Assembly: GCF_029223525.1 (NCBI RefSeq)
Contig: NZ_JARHTQ010000029.1
Span: 1 to 64,000, forward strand
Length of the DNA: 64,000 nt
Direction of reading: 5' to 3'
Source of the DNA: Streptantibioticus ferralitis
GTDB taxonomy: Bacteria; Actinomycetota; Actinomycetes; Streptomycetales; Streptomycetaceae
This document shows positions 1 through 9,389 of this stretch, piece after piece (the stretch's first letter is position 1; each line of letters opens with the position of its first letter). Under the pieces are notes generated by a model. The model made no database searches. It was not told the origin of the DNA and saw only the letters and a list, made by a program, of their open reading frames with translations. Made by a program: the position numbers and the translations under genes.

Positions 1-80
1 GCACCGTCAACGCCGCTGCCCAACACCGCAACCGACACGCCGTCAGCGTCCTCGATCAGGTGACTGCTCTTCGTGTCCAT
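1..80 (-). CDS. N-terminus of unidentified protein, possibly subtilase-like (partial)
   Basis: An ATG at 80-78 on the minus strand opens a frame that runs off the left edge, giving 26 residues. A purine-rich GAAGGGA lies upstream. The peptide contains VSVAVLGSGVDG, which resembles the beta-strand and catalytic-Asp loop of S8 subtilases and mycosins (usually VAVIDTGVD). The residue at the usual catalytic Asp position appears to be Gly, so it may be a divergent or inactive homologue, or not a protease at all. Only the first residues are visible. It lies downstream of the large PKS on the same strand. Confidence 0.3.
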   Translation of the reverse strand, partial: MDTKSSHLIEDADGVSVAVLGSGVDG

Positions 81-119
81 CTGGGGTCCCTTCTGATCGG
101 GTGCCCACCTGATTCATGA

Positions 120-320
120 CACTCCCATCCGATACGCGGACTGCGCACGGCAGCTTCCCCAAGGACATCAGCGCCAGCGTGGCGGCGTTCATGCCGATGC
201 GGGGGTTTCGCAGCAGGCCGAGCGGCACCAAGGGGTGGCGGCAGCGGTTTTGGTGCAGGAGGAAGGCCAGCAGCGGTGCGAGTTCTGTCAGGTCGCGGCA
301 GGAGTTGAGTTCGTCGACGG
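120..320 (-). pseudogene. Relic of a DHA2-type MFS drug-efflux transporter
   Basis: A minus-strand frame between the PKS stop and the left-edge gene has the strong GC3 bias of real coding sequence. It encodes a stretch including FLLHQNRCRHPLVPLGLL and RNPRIGMNAATLALMSLG. This matches the mid-protein loop and following helix of EmrB/QacA-type 14-TM transporters, where a basic HPLVPL-FR-NR segment is typical. No start codon or flanking transmembrane segments remain, and similarity fades near 120, so this is a fragment. An exporter beside a PKS is a common cluster arrangement. The family call is inference from motif memory. Confidence 0.4.
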
Positions 321-359
321 GCGCGCGACGGGGGCCTGTGTGGGGCGAGGGCGGGCTGG

Positions 360-3300
360 TTATGGGCGGGCGGTCGTGCTGAGGAGTGTCAGGATGCGGG
401 TGGCGAGGCCGTCGATGCTGCCGGCGTTGATGACCTCCATGGTGGGGATCTCGTAGGCCAGCTCGCTTTGGATGCTGACGACCAGTTCGGTGGCCATGAG
501 GGAGTCCAGGCCGAGTGAGTCCATGCCGCATGTGCGGTCGATGCGCTCGGGAGCGCGGTGGGTGATCCGGGAGACGAGCGTGACGAGCAGGTCCGCGAGT
601 GCGTCCTTGCTGATGTTCGGGCCGCCGTCGGCCAGGAGGCGGCGGGCTTCGGTGGCCTGGTTGCCGCCGGGCGACTGGGCAGGCAGGAGCGCGGTGAACC
701 GCGGCGTGCGCAGGCCCGGGAGGATCGCGGCCAGACGTGTGAAGTCGAGGTGACCCACCTGCACGACGCCCGGGCCGTCACCACCACCACCGGCGGCGGC
801 GGTCGGATTGCCCGCATCGTCATCGGGGCCGCTTCCCGAGCAGGTCATCAGCTCTTCGAGAGCGGTGAGGATCTGGGTGGTGCTCATGGGAGCGATACCC
901 ATGCGTTCCAGCACCCGGCTGACCTCATCCACGGCCGCGATCCCGACCTCTCCGGACAGGCCCCAGCCGATGGCCAGGCCGGGGAGACCGGCCGCCCGGC
1001 GGGCGCGGACGATGCCTTCCATGGTGAGGTTGGCGGCGGCGTAGGCGGCCTGGGCGCGGTGGCCGACGGTGGCGGAGATGGACGAGTGGACGACGAAGAA
1101 GTCCAGTTGGGCGTCACGGGTCAGGCGGTCCAAGACCATGGTGCCGCTCAGCTTCGGCGCGAGTACCGCCTCGGCGGTCTCGTCGCTCAGCTCGGCCAGC
1201 AGCGCGTCTCCCACGACCATGGCCGAGTGGATGACACCACGCACGGGCCGCCCGGTGGCGGCGATGCTGTCGAGCACAGTGGCCATAGCAGCCGGGTTGG
1301 CCACGTCGGCGGCGTGGGCTGTGGCAGTGGCGCCCCTGCGGGCCAGGGCGGCCAGCAGGTCGTCCGCGCCCGGTGTGGCAGGGCCGCGGCGGGAGACGAG
1401 GGCGAGATGGCGGGCTCCCCGGTCGGCAAGGAAGCCCGCGTTGGCGGCTCCCAGGCCGGTGAGGCCCCCGGTGACCAGGTAGGTGGCGTCGGGGTCGCAG
1501 ACAAGACGCTGGGGGAGTTCGGTGACGTGTGGCCGGGGGGTGAGGGTGATGACCACCTTGCCGACGTGGTGGGAGCGGCGCAGCAGCGCGAACGCGTCCA
1601 TGATGTTGTCGGCAGGGTAGAGGTGGTATGGGAGCGGGCGGTAGATCCCCTGCTGGACGCGGCGGGTGAGTTCGTCGAAGTGGCGTGCCGACAGCGTTGT
1701 TTGCCGGTTGAGCATCTGGAGGGCGTCGACGGCGTGGAAGGACAGGTTGTTGCGGAAGGCCCGCAAGGGCAGGCGGCCGCCGGTGTGGATGTCGCGCTTG
1801 CCGAGTTCGACGCAGCGGCCTCCGGGCCGCAGCATGTCGAGGTTGCGGGCGATGGCCTCGCCCGCAAGGGAGTTGAGGACGACATCGACGCCGTCACCCC
1901 CGGTCAGCTCGAGCACCCGGTCGGCGAAGCCGAGCGTGCGGGAGTCCAGGACATGGTCGGCGCCCAGCAGGGTCAGCAGCGTGCGCTTGGCAGGACTGCC
2001 GGCGGTGGCGACGATCCGGGCACCGACATGGTGGGCGTACTGCAGGGCGGCGAGTCCCACCCCGCCGGCGGCGCCGTGCACGAGGAGCGTCTCCCCTTCC
2101 CCGAGGCGGGCCAAGTGCTCCAAGGAGTGCTGCACCGTGAAAAAGGCGACCGGCAGGGTCGCCGCCTCGGCGAACGACAAATGGCTCGGGACACGTCCGG
2201 TACATGCGGCGGGGACCACGACGTGCGAGGCCAGGGCGCCGGGTGCACAGGCGAAGACCCGCTCTCCCACCTTCAGCGTCGTGCCCTCGCCGACAGCGGT
2301 GACGACGCCCGCGCACTCCAGGCCCAGGCCGTGTTCCCCGGGGGCGGGGACTTCGGCGCCTGGTGGTAGGGAGTCGGTGGCCAGCAGGACGTCGCGGTAG
2401 TTGAGTCCGGCCGCCCGTACCTCGATGGTCACTTCGCCTGGGCCGGGGGCGGGCGGGGCGGGAGCGGGCACCCAGTCCAGGCCGAATCCGAGCCCCGGGC
2501 GACGTAGACGCAACCGATGCCAGCGTCCGTCGGCAGTGGCAGTGGCAGTGGCAGTGGCAGTGGCAGCGGCGGCGGCGGCGGATGGTTCGCGCAGTCGTGG
2601 GACGAATCGGCCGGCAGGCGTGAGCACGATCTCGTCCTCCGCTGTCGGGGTCAGCAGTTCGCGCGCCAGCCGGGGGGCGTCGTCCTCGGGCGACGGCCCG
2701 CGTTCGAAGGCCAGCCGTCTGATGGCAGGCCGGGGCTGTTCGTTGGTGAGGCTGCGGGCCACCGCCCATGGCACGCAGTCCGCCGGGGCCGGGCGGGCCC
2801 CCGCCTCGGGCACGGCTCCCGACGGGCGGGTGATCAGCCACAAGGAGGGGTCGACCGAGCGAGGAAGCTGTGCACAGGCCTGAGCCACGGCGCGCAGGAC
2901 GGCGGTGCGGGTGACGGCCTGCTCAAGGATGGTCCGATCACGGCCTGGGTCTGTCAGGCTGTCGCCGTTCGTGTCCGTGCTCCCACCTGCCAGTAGGAGG
3001 ACCAGGACGGGCCGGGACTGGTCGGACCGTAGATGAGCGGCCCACTGATGGGGATCGGTGGTGGCCTGGACGACGGTCACCGGTGCGTCGTCCGCAGAAC
3101 CGAGGTCGGCCGCGAGGGCTTGGGCGAGTGGGTCGTCCGGTTGCTCGACGGCGACGATCCAACTGGTCGCAGGAGCGCGGACTGCCCTCTGACTCGCGAA
3201 GCCGGTCCCGTTCGGGGGCGTGGCGTCAATTGTGCTGCGGAGAAAGGCAGGTGCGTCGGATGTCTGGGCGTGCCGCTGACTGGTCCGTCCGGGCGCACGT

Positions 3301-6300
3301 CGCGCGATGAGTACGGAATAGTCGGCCTTGGTGACATCCCCATCCAGCTGAGCTGTCTCGTCGAAACCATGAGCGGCGAGCAACTCATGCCACCGTCTGG
3401 CCGTCAGGAGTGGGGAATGGGGGCGCAGATCGGGGTCGTCGGCGTTCCAGAAGCTCTTCAGCGGGCCGAAACAGGGAAGGAGACGGTCGAGGTTGTGGGT
3501 CTCGGCGGCCAGCAGGTGGCCGCCTTCGCCGAGCAGGTCGGCGAGGCGGGTAAGGCTCTCGCGCAGCCGGGTGGTGGCGTGCAGGACGTTGTCGGCCACG
3601 ACGAGGTCGTACGTACCCCGGGCGAACCCCTGGGGTTCGGGGTCCCGGTTCAGGTCGAGCGGGCGGTAGACGATGTGGTCGTGGCCGGAGAAGCGGGCGC
3701 GGGCGCGGGGGAAGAACGTTGCGGAGATGTCGGTGAAGGTGTAATGCGTGCGCCCGGGCGGTAAGACGTCGAGCAGGGCCGTGGTCAGTGCTCCGGTGCC
3801 GCCTCCGACTTCCAGGACGCGCATTGGCCGGCCCTCGGGCCAGTGCCGGACCAACTCACGGACGAGGGCGGCCATCCGGGCTTTGTCGTGGCGGACCCCG
3901 GCGCTGGTGGAGTAGTAGTTCTCCACCCAGTGACGGTCGCTCTCCCCGAAGAGCATGGCGACGGCGTCGTGACGGCCGAGGAGCACCTCGGGCAGCAGAG
4001 TGCCGCAGTACGTGTGCAGCACCGCTTCCGTGGCGCACTCCGGGACCGCTCGCAGTAGCTGCGCCAGAACACCCTGGGGGTCGGGGCGGGCCGCCGGCGT
4101 CCAGCTCCCGTCACTGTCGCGGTGCAACAGCCCTGTGCGTTCGGCCTGGTCGAGTGCGGCGTGCAGCAGGTGCCGGTAGACGGGGAGTGCACCGGCGCCG
4201 ATAAGGCTGTCGGGTGTGTACGCGGTGGCTTCGGGATCCAGAGTGCGGAGGGCGCGGAGAGTGAAGTGCGCGCTCAGCCGGTCGATCAGACCGGTGCCCT
4301 TGGCGTAACGCACTGCGTCCCAGTCTCCGTCCCAGATGCCCTCGGCCGCACGGACCAGTTGGTGCGGGGCGGGCAGCGGCGGGGCGGGCGCGACAGGGTC
4401 GAGATCGTGGGGCGCTGCGCGCAGGACCGTGACCAGGTGTCTCGGCGGGGCGTCGGCGGTATCGAAGCGGCGCAGCCTGCAGCCGTCGGCCTCGGCGGTG
4501 ACGCGGCCCTGGTCGTCCAGGAGGCGGATGTCCCAGGACACCTCGCGAGGCGTGGCCTCGCGGCGGCGTACGTATACCCAGCCCTCCGCAGGAGCCTCAC
4601 CCCATACCCGCAGGGCCGTGATGGCCGACGGAAGGTAGGGGGCGTCAGGCGAACGGCCTGGCTTGGTGCCGTCCTGGCCGAGGAGGGGAGCACCCGCCTG
4701 CAGCGCCGCGTCGAGGAGGGCGGGGTGCAGCACGTACTGCTCGGGCGTGGTCGACTCCGGAGTCTTGGGGAGTGCGTACCGGGCCAGGACCTCACCGTCC
4801 CCGACCTGCAAGCTGGTGAGGACGGTGAAGGCGGGTCCGTAGGTGATGCCTACGGCGGCGGCCCTGGTGTGGGTGTCTGCCGCAGAGACGGTCTGCGGCA
4901 GACGGGCGCGCAACGCCCGGATGTCCTCCGCCGCAGGCTGTTCGCGCAGCAGACGGCGTACGACGCCTCGGGCATGCGGGCGCCAGGGCCCAGTACCGTC
5001 GCGGCTGGCGATGCGCACCGTGCCGTCGCCCGCGTCGAGCGAGGTCTGAAGGCGGACATCCATGGCGGGGTCGTCGAAGGGCAGGGCCAGGGCCCGCTCG
5101 ACGGCCAAGTCCTCAAGTTGGACGGCGCCTTGGAGGTGGAGACGGCCGGCGCCCAGGGCCGCCTCGGCGAAGACGGCGGCGGGGACGACGACCGCACCGG
5201 TGACGACGTGGTCGGCGAGCCACCGGTGGCGGGTAGGATCGATCCGCAGTTGCCAGAGGGGTTCGGCGTGGGCGGCGCGCTCGCCGAGAAGCGGATGGTG
5301 ACGCCCGCCGTCGCCACAGCCCTGCCCGAACCACACGGGGGAGCCGTGCCAGTGGCGTTCCCGCTGCCAGGGGTAGGCGGGCAGGTCCTGGACCCGGCCC
5401 GGCACAGGGAAGAATCCGCTGACATCGGTGCGGGCGCCGGCGGCGAGCAGGGCGGCGACGGTCCGCTCCAGGGCCTGGGCTCCGTCCCGGTCCCGCGAAA
5501 TGGTGGGCAGTACCGTGGTGGGCCCGATGCCGTCCGCGGCGAGGATGCGACGCAGGTAGTGGGAGAGAACCGGGTGCGGGCCGATCTCCACGAAGGCGTC
5601 GCAGCCCGCGGCCGCCAGTGCCTGGACCGCGTCCGGTAGTTGCACGGGGCGGCGGATGTTGTGCCACCAGTACTGCCCGGTCAGTGATTCTCCCGGCTGG
5701 AGGGCGCCAGTGACGGCCGAGGCGAATGGGAGCTTCCCGGCCTGCGGGTGCAACGCGGCCAAAGCGGCGCGCAGGTCCGCCTCGATGGGGTCCATGCGTG
5801 AGGTGTGAAAGGCGTGGTCGAGGTCGAGCATCCGGAAGAAGACACCCTGCCCGGCCAGCTTCTGGGCCAGCTTGTCGAGAGCGGCCTTGTCACCGGCGAC
5901 CGTCACATCACGCGGGCTGTTGACGGCGGCCAGTTCCAACAGGCCTCCGAAGAAGGTCAGTTCCTCCAGCGCCTTCCCGGGAGGCAGACCTACCGCAGCC
6001 ATCCGTCCAGAACCGGCAGTACGGGCCTGGGCGCGGCTGCGGTGGGTGATGACCTGGGCAGCGGAGGCGAGGTCGAGAGCGCCACAGGCGTGGGCGGCGG
6101 CGACCTCGCCCACGCTGTGTCCGGCCACCCCGGCCGGGCGCACTCCGTACGCCGCCAGGGCGGCGGTGAGCGCCACTTGTACCGCGAACAGCAGCGGCTG
6201 GGCGATCTCTGTCCGCGCCTGCCGGACCATGTCGGTGCCGTGGGCCAACTCCTCTCGTACGGACCAGCCGAGCAGGGGCGACAAGGCCGCGTCGACCTCG

Positions 6301-8042
6301 TCGACGGCGTCCCGAAACGCCGTCTGCCCGGACCGGGCACCGGAGGCGGAACCACGCTCGGGCGCGGTCAGCAACCGGCGTCCCATTCCCGTCCACTGAG
6401 CGCCATTGCCGCTGTAGACAAAGGCGATCACGCCACTGTCGAGCACGGGCGCGGGCGAGGCGTCGGCACTGGTGCGCAGGTGGGCGGCGGCGGCGCGGGC
6501 GTCGGCGGCCAGGACGACGGAGCGGTAGGGGTGTCCGCCGCGCCGCATGAGGGTGGTGTGGGCGATGTCGTAGAACGTGCCGGTGTCCGCGCCTGTGGTG
6601 TCGAGGTGGTCGGCGAGCACGGTGGCGGCCTCGGCCAGGGCGGCGGGAGTGCGCGCGGAGACCAGCACCGGACGAAGGCCCTCGGGCGGGTCCTGCCGGG
6701 GGGCAGGTGCGGGGGCAGGCGCGAGGACCGCATGGGCGTTGGAGCCGCCGAATCCGAAGGAGTTGACGCCCACCAGCCCGCCGGAGACCGACGCCAGCGG
6801 CGTGGCGGCGGTCACAGGGGCCAGGCCCAGGCGAGGGAAGTCGATGTCCGGATTGACCGGCACGCCGTGCAAGGAGGGCGGGATGACGCGATGGCGCAGG
6901 ACGAGGACGGCTTTGACAAGCCCGGCCAGTCCCGAAGCGGACTCCAGGTGCCCGAGGTTGGTCTTGACCGACCCGATGGGCAGCGGCAGCTCCGCGGAAC
7001 ACCTGCCGACCAGAGCCGTCGAGATGGCCTCGCACTCCAGAGGGTCGCCCACGGGAGTCCCGGTGCCGTGCGCCTCCATGTACACCAGCGCGCGGGCGTC
7101 CGGCCCTGATGGACCGTACACCTGGCGCAGCAGGGCGGCCTGCGCCTGGGCACTGGGCTGGGCCAGGCCAGTGGTGCGGCCGTCGCTGTTGGTCCCGGTG
7201 GCCACGATCACAGCGTGGATGCGGTCACCGTCAGCGAGCGCCCGGCCGAGTGGCTTGAGGACGAGGACCACGCCTCCCTCGGCCCGTACGAACCCGTCGG
7301 CGGCCGCGGAGAAGGCGCGGCAGCGGCCGGTGGGTGAGAGCATCGATGCCTTGGCGAAGCCGACGAACTCATGGGGCCCGATGAGAACATTGACTCCGGC
7401 GGCCAGCGCCAGCTCCCCGCCGGAGCCGAGGAACGTGCACGCCTGGTGGAGGGCAACCAGACTCGACGAACAGGCGGTGTCCACGGCCAGGCTGGGACCG
7501 CGCAGGTCGAAGGCGTGGGAGAGGCGGCCCGCAGTGTTGCCGCTCGCAAGCCCGGTCATGGTGTGCTGGTCAACGGTCTCCAGCCGACTGAACTGAAGGT
7601 GGCCGTAGGCATGGTTGGAAACCCCGACGAAGACCCCGGTGCCGGAACCTGCCAGGCAAGCCGGATCGATACCGGCGTCGTCCACCCCCTCGGCGGCCAG
7701 CTCCAGCAGGATCCGCTGCTGCGGGTCCATGCGGCCGGCCTCGCGCGGGGAGAGTGAGAAGTACTCCGCGTCGAAGCCCGCGATGTCGTCGAGCACCCCC
7801 GCCGCCGCCGTATAACTCCGCCCGGGCCGACGCGGATCGGCATCGGTGAACTCCTGTGCATCGAACCGTTCGGCAGGCATCCGCGTGACCAGATCCCGGC
7901 CTTCGAGGAGCGCGGACCACAGCGTGTCCAGGCTGTTCAGGCCACCTGGGAGACGGCAAGCGATCCCGACGACTGCCACATCGCCTCCGCGGCGGGCTTC
8001 CCCCGCGAAGCTGTCAGCTGGACAATCCATATCCGCCCCCAC
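360..8042 (-). CDS. Single-module highly reducing type I polyketide synthase (KS-AT-DH-cMT-ER-KR-ACP)
   Basis: A 2,560-residue megasynthase that should build a reduced, probably C-methylated polyketide chain on its own ACP. Domains in order: KS about 21-445 with active site VDTACSSSL (Cys191); AT with GHSVGE (Ser about 645) and HAFH, the malonyl-type motif; DH about 920-1200 with HVVTGAVVVP; C-methyltransferase with EVGGGTGA near 1406; ER from about 1880 with HGAAGGVG near 1990; KR with TGGLTGLG near 2185 and an AAYAAANL catalytic region; ACP with GLDSLMATEL near 2512. All catalytic motifs look intact and no releasing domain is present. The start ATG at 8042 precedes the KS by the usual 20 residues. 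The order is that of fungal highly reducing synthases, which suggests iterative use. A divergent truncated thioesterase lies upstream. Product unknown. Confidence 0.95.
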   Translation of the reverse strand: MGADMDCPADSFAGEARRGGDVAVVGIACRLPGGLNSLDTLWSALLEGRDLVTRMPAERFDAQEFTDADPRRPGRSYTAAAGVLDDIAGFDAEYFSLSPREAGRMDPQQRILLELAAEGVDDAGIDPACLAGSGTGVFVGVSNHAYGHLQFSRLETVDQHTMTGLASGNTAGRLSHAFDLRGPSLAVDTACSSSLVALHQACTFLGSGGELALAAGVNVLIGPHEFVGFAKASMLSPTGRCRAFSAAADGFVRAEGGVVLVLKPLGRALADGDRIHAVIVATGTNSDGRTTGLAQPSAQAQAALLRQVYGPSGPDARALVYMEAHGTGTPVGDPLECEAISTALVGRCSAELPLPIGSVKTNLGHLESASGLAGLVKAVLVLRHRVIPPSLHGVPVNPDIDFPRLGLAPVTAATPLASVSGGLVGVNSFGFGGSNAHAVLAPAPAPAPRQDPPEGLRPVLVSARTPAALAEAATVLADHLDTTGADTGTFYDIAHTTLMRRGGHPYRSVVLAADARAAAAHLRTSADASPAPVLDSGVIAFVYSGNGAQWTGMGRRLLTAPERGSASGARSGQTAFRDAVDEVDAALSPLLGWSVREELAHGTDMVRQARTEIAQPLLFAVQVALTAALAAYGVRPAGVAGHSVGEVAAAHACGALDLASAAQVITHRSRAQARTAGSGRMAAVGLPPGKALEELTFFGGLLELAAVNSPRDVTVAGDKAALDKLAQKLAGQGVFFRMLDLDHAFHTSRMDPIEADLRAALAALHPQAGKLPFASAVTGALQPGESLTGQYWWHNIRRPVQLPDAVQALAAAGCDAFVEIGPHPVLSHYLRRILAADGIGPTTVLPTISRDRDGAQALERTVAALLAAGARTDVSGFFPVPGRVQDLPAYPWQRERHWHGSPVWFGQGCGDGGRHHPLLGERAAHAEPLWQLRIDPTRHRWLADHVVTGAVVVPAAVFAEAALGAGRLHLQGAVQLEDLAVERALALPFDDPAMDVRLQTSLDAGDGTVRIASRDGTGPWRPHARGVVRRLLREQPAAEDIRALRARLPQTVSAADTHTRAAAVGITYGPAFTVLTSLQVGDGEVLARYALPKTPESTTPEQYVLHPALLDAALQAGAPLLGQDGTKPGRSPDAPYLPSAITALRVWGEAPAEGWVYVRRREATPREVSWDIRLLDDQGRVTAEADGCRLRRFDTADAPPRHLVTVLRAAPHDLDPVAPAPPLPAPHQLVRAAEGIWDGDWDAVRYAKGTGLIDRLSAHFTLRALRTLDPEATAYTPDSLIGAGALPVYRHLLHAALDQAERTGLLHRDSDGSWTPAARPDPQGVLAQLLRAVPECATEAVLHTYCGTLLPEVLLGRHDAVAMLFGESDRHWVENYYSTSAGVRHDKARMAALVRELVRHWPEGRPMRVLEVGGGTGALTTALLDVLPPGRTHYTFTDISATFFPRARARFSGHDHIVYRPLDLNRDPEPQGFARGTYDLVVADNVLHATTRLRESLTRLADLLGEGGHLLAAETHNLDRLLPCFGPLKSFWNADDPDLRPHSPLLTARRWHELLAAHGFDETAQLDGDVTKADYSVLIARRAPGRTSQRHAQTSDAPAFLRSTIDATPPNGTGFASQRAVRAPATSWIVAVEQPDDPLAQALAADLGSADDAPVTVVQATTDPHQWAAHLRSDQSRPVLVLLLAGGSTDTNGDSLTDPGRDRTILEQAVTRTAVLRAVAQACAQLPRSVDPSLWLITRPSGAVPEAGARPAPADCVPWAVARSLTNEQPRPAIRRLAFERGPSPEDDAPRLARELLTPTAEDEIVLTPAGRFVPRLREPSAAAAAATATATATATADGRWHRLRLRRPGLGFGLDWVPAPAPPAPGPGEVTIEVRAAGLNYRDVLLATDSLPPGAEVPAPGEHGLGLECAGVVTAVGEGTTLKVGERVFACAPGALASHVVVPAACTGRVPSHLSFAEAATLPVAFFTVQHSLEHLARLGEGETLLVHGAAGGVGLAALQYAHHVGARIVATAGSPAKRTLLTLLGADHVLDSRTLGFADRVLELTGGDGVDVVLNSLAGEAIARNLDMLRPGGRCVELGKRDIHTGGRLPLRAFRNNLSFHAVDALQMLNRQTTLSARHFDELTRRVQQGIYRPLPYHLYPADNIMDAFALLRRSHHVGKVVITLTPRPHVTELPQRLVCDPDATYLVTGGLTGLGAANAGFLADRGARHLALVSRRGPATPGADDLLAALARRGATATAHAADVANPAAMATVLDSIAATGRPVRGVIHSAMVVGDALLAELSDETAEAVLAPKLSGTMVLDRLTRDAQLDFFVVHSSISATVGHRAQAAYAAANLTMEGIVRARRAAGLPGLAIGWGLSGEVGIAAVDEVSRVLERMGIAPMSTTQILTALEELMTCSGSGPDDDAGNPTAAAGGGGDGPGVVQVGHLDFTRLAAILPGLRTPRFTALLPAQSPGGNQATEARRLLADGGPNISKDALADLLVTLVSRITHRAPERIDRTCGMDSLGLDSLMATELVVSIQSELAYEIPTMEVINAGSIDGLATRILTLLSTTARP
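2532..2580. repeat. In-frame GGCAGT hexamer array in the PKS linker before the ER
   Basis: Five tandem GGCAGT units, one GGCAGC, then a GGC run. On the coding strand this reads as alternating Ala-Thr followed by poly-Ala in the linker just before the enoyl reductase domain. Repeat-number changes would keep the frame, so it is a plausible site of length variation between strains. Confidence 0.9.
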
Positions 8043-8141
8043 CGCGGCACCCCCCTCGACCGACCCTCGGGAACTTGCCCATGCCGCGAGGGAGAAAAAG
8101 GACGGGCTCCGGCCATTCCCCCGAAAGAGTGATGCAGCCCC

Positions 8142-8832
8142 GTGCGGCGCCCGATGATGGGTGAGCTGGCCCTACAAGGAGAGACGCACGGCGGGACCGG
8201 GAAGCGGAGGGGGCACGTTCTGACAGCGAGGGCGCTTGGTGACGGACTGCTATGGGACCTGGCGCCCGAGCGGGGGTGGCGCAGCCCGGACGCCGCCGTA
8301 CTGCTCCTCCCCGGAGTGGGGGGCAGCGCCGCGGACTTCGCGCACTGGCCCCGCCACCTCACCCCCGGATTCCGGATTCTGTCCGCTCGCTATCCGGGGC
8401 GGCAGAGCGGTGGAGCGGCTCCTGCCGCCGCCCTCAGCCCGGCAACTGGCCTTACGGGACTCGCCACCCAGCTTGCCGACAGGCTGGTGCACCACGTCAC
8501 GGAACCCCTACTGATCTTCGGACACAGCATGGGAGCGGCCCTCGGCTACGAGACCGCATGGGAACTCGCCCGTCGACGTCAGCCGGCCCTCGCTCTCCAC
8601 GCCTGCGCAGCCTTCTCACCACCCGAATACGCGAACTTCGACCTGAACAGCCGGGCCATGAGCGACGATACCCTGACCGCCCTCGCCACCACCTTGGCCA
8701 TCGCCCTGCCCCGCGAAGAACGCACACAGCAGCGCCGAAAGGCACTACGGGCACTGCGTACCGACCTCGCCTTGATCGATGCGTACGACTATGGAACTTG
8801 CCCCAGACCGCTGGAGTACCCGATCACCGTTG
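8142..8832 (+). pseudogene. Truncated type II thioesterase (divergent from the PKS)
   Basis: Type II thioesterases (alpha/beta hydrolases) remove stalled acyl groups from PKS carrier proteins. The reading frame shows the N-terminal LLLPGVGGSAADF oxyanion region, the RYPGRQ motif, the nucleophile elbow GHSMGAALGYE (Ser), and the lid and helical region down to PRPLEYPITV, the strand that should lead into the catalytic Asp loop. From about 8833 the translation no longer resembles the family, although the frame stays open to 9470, so the Asp-loop remainder and catalytic His are missing. A GTG at 8142 or ATG at 8154 could be the start. The gene diverges from the PKS with about 100 bp between, the usual arrangement for a cluster-linked thioesterase. 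It is probably inactive. Confidence 0.75.
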
Positions 8833-9044
8833 AGCCGAAGCGCGATAGCTGTCACAGAGGCGGGCATGTTGTCACCGGGATTTGTTCCGGCGGCGGCAGG
8901 CTCGCCTCGCATATAAACCCAGAGTGCAAGCGAAAGGCGCGCACTCGGCGGACCGCGATCCGTCAAACGCGCGCCCATGTGACGCCCTGTCAATTTGGCA
9001 TCAGGTTCTCGGTACTGTGGCCACGGGCACCGAGACCGTTCAAC

Positions 9045-9389
9045 TCAGTTGCCGGTGAAGACGATCAAGGTCAGATTCGCCCCGTAAGTGGGTGTGCACG
9101 CGCCTCGGTAGAAGTTCCAATTGCGTCCCGAGGCGTCCCGCACGTATCCCGTGTAGCTGTCGGAGCACACCCAATGGGAATTCACGATGTTCATCCAGCC
9201 TTGGTTGGCGGGCCCGCCGTCCCAGACGTAGCAGTAGTTGCCGCCATTGCCGTAAGAGACGTTGACGACGGACGACAGGTTGCACGTGGAGTTCACGACC
9301 GTGGCGCTGGCCGGGGTCGCAGCGAGGACGCCGGCGGTGGTGAGGCCGGCCGCGATGGCTCCAGCTGCCAGCTTTCGGGTGAGATTCAT
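9045..9389 (-). CDS. Small secreted four-cysteine protein, possibly beta/gamma-crystallin-like
   Basis: A 114-residue protein with a clear Sec signal peptide (basic MNLTRK, hydrophobic core, TPASA cleavage site near 28). The mature part of about 85 residues has four Cys, enough for two disulfides, and is rich in Gly, Asn, Tyr and Trp (YGNGGNYCYVWDGG, VCSDSYTGYVRD). The pattern recalls small secreted Streptomyces beta/gamma-crystallin-type proteins such as killer-toxin-like and protease-inhibitor proteins, but I cannot assign a family firmly. A purine-rich GGGGGAAC site lies upstream of the ATG. It stands alone with no operon partner, in an intergenic zone between the thioesterase relic and decayed sequence. 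Confidence 0.75.
   Translation of the reverse strand: MNLTRKLAAGAIAAGLTTAGVLAATPASATVVNSTCNLSSVVNVSYGNGGNYCYVWDGGPANQGWMNIVNSHWVCSDSYTGYVRDASGRNWNFYRGACTPTYGANLTLIVFTGN

Noticed and set aside
558..2369. Long plus-strand open frame antisense to the PKS (603 codons)
   Set aside because: Shadow of the high-GC PKS frame; composition is Gly/Val/Asp-rich with no domain signature.
4122..7109. Two further long plus-strand frames inside the PKS
   Set aside because: Antisense shadows; the minus frame carries all catalytic motifs.
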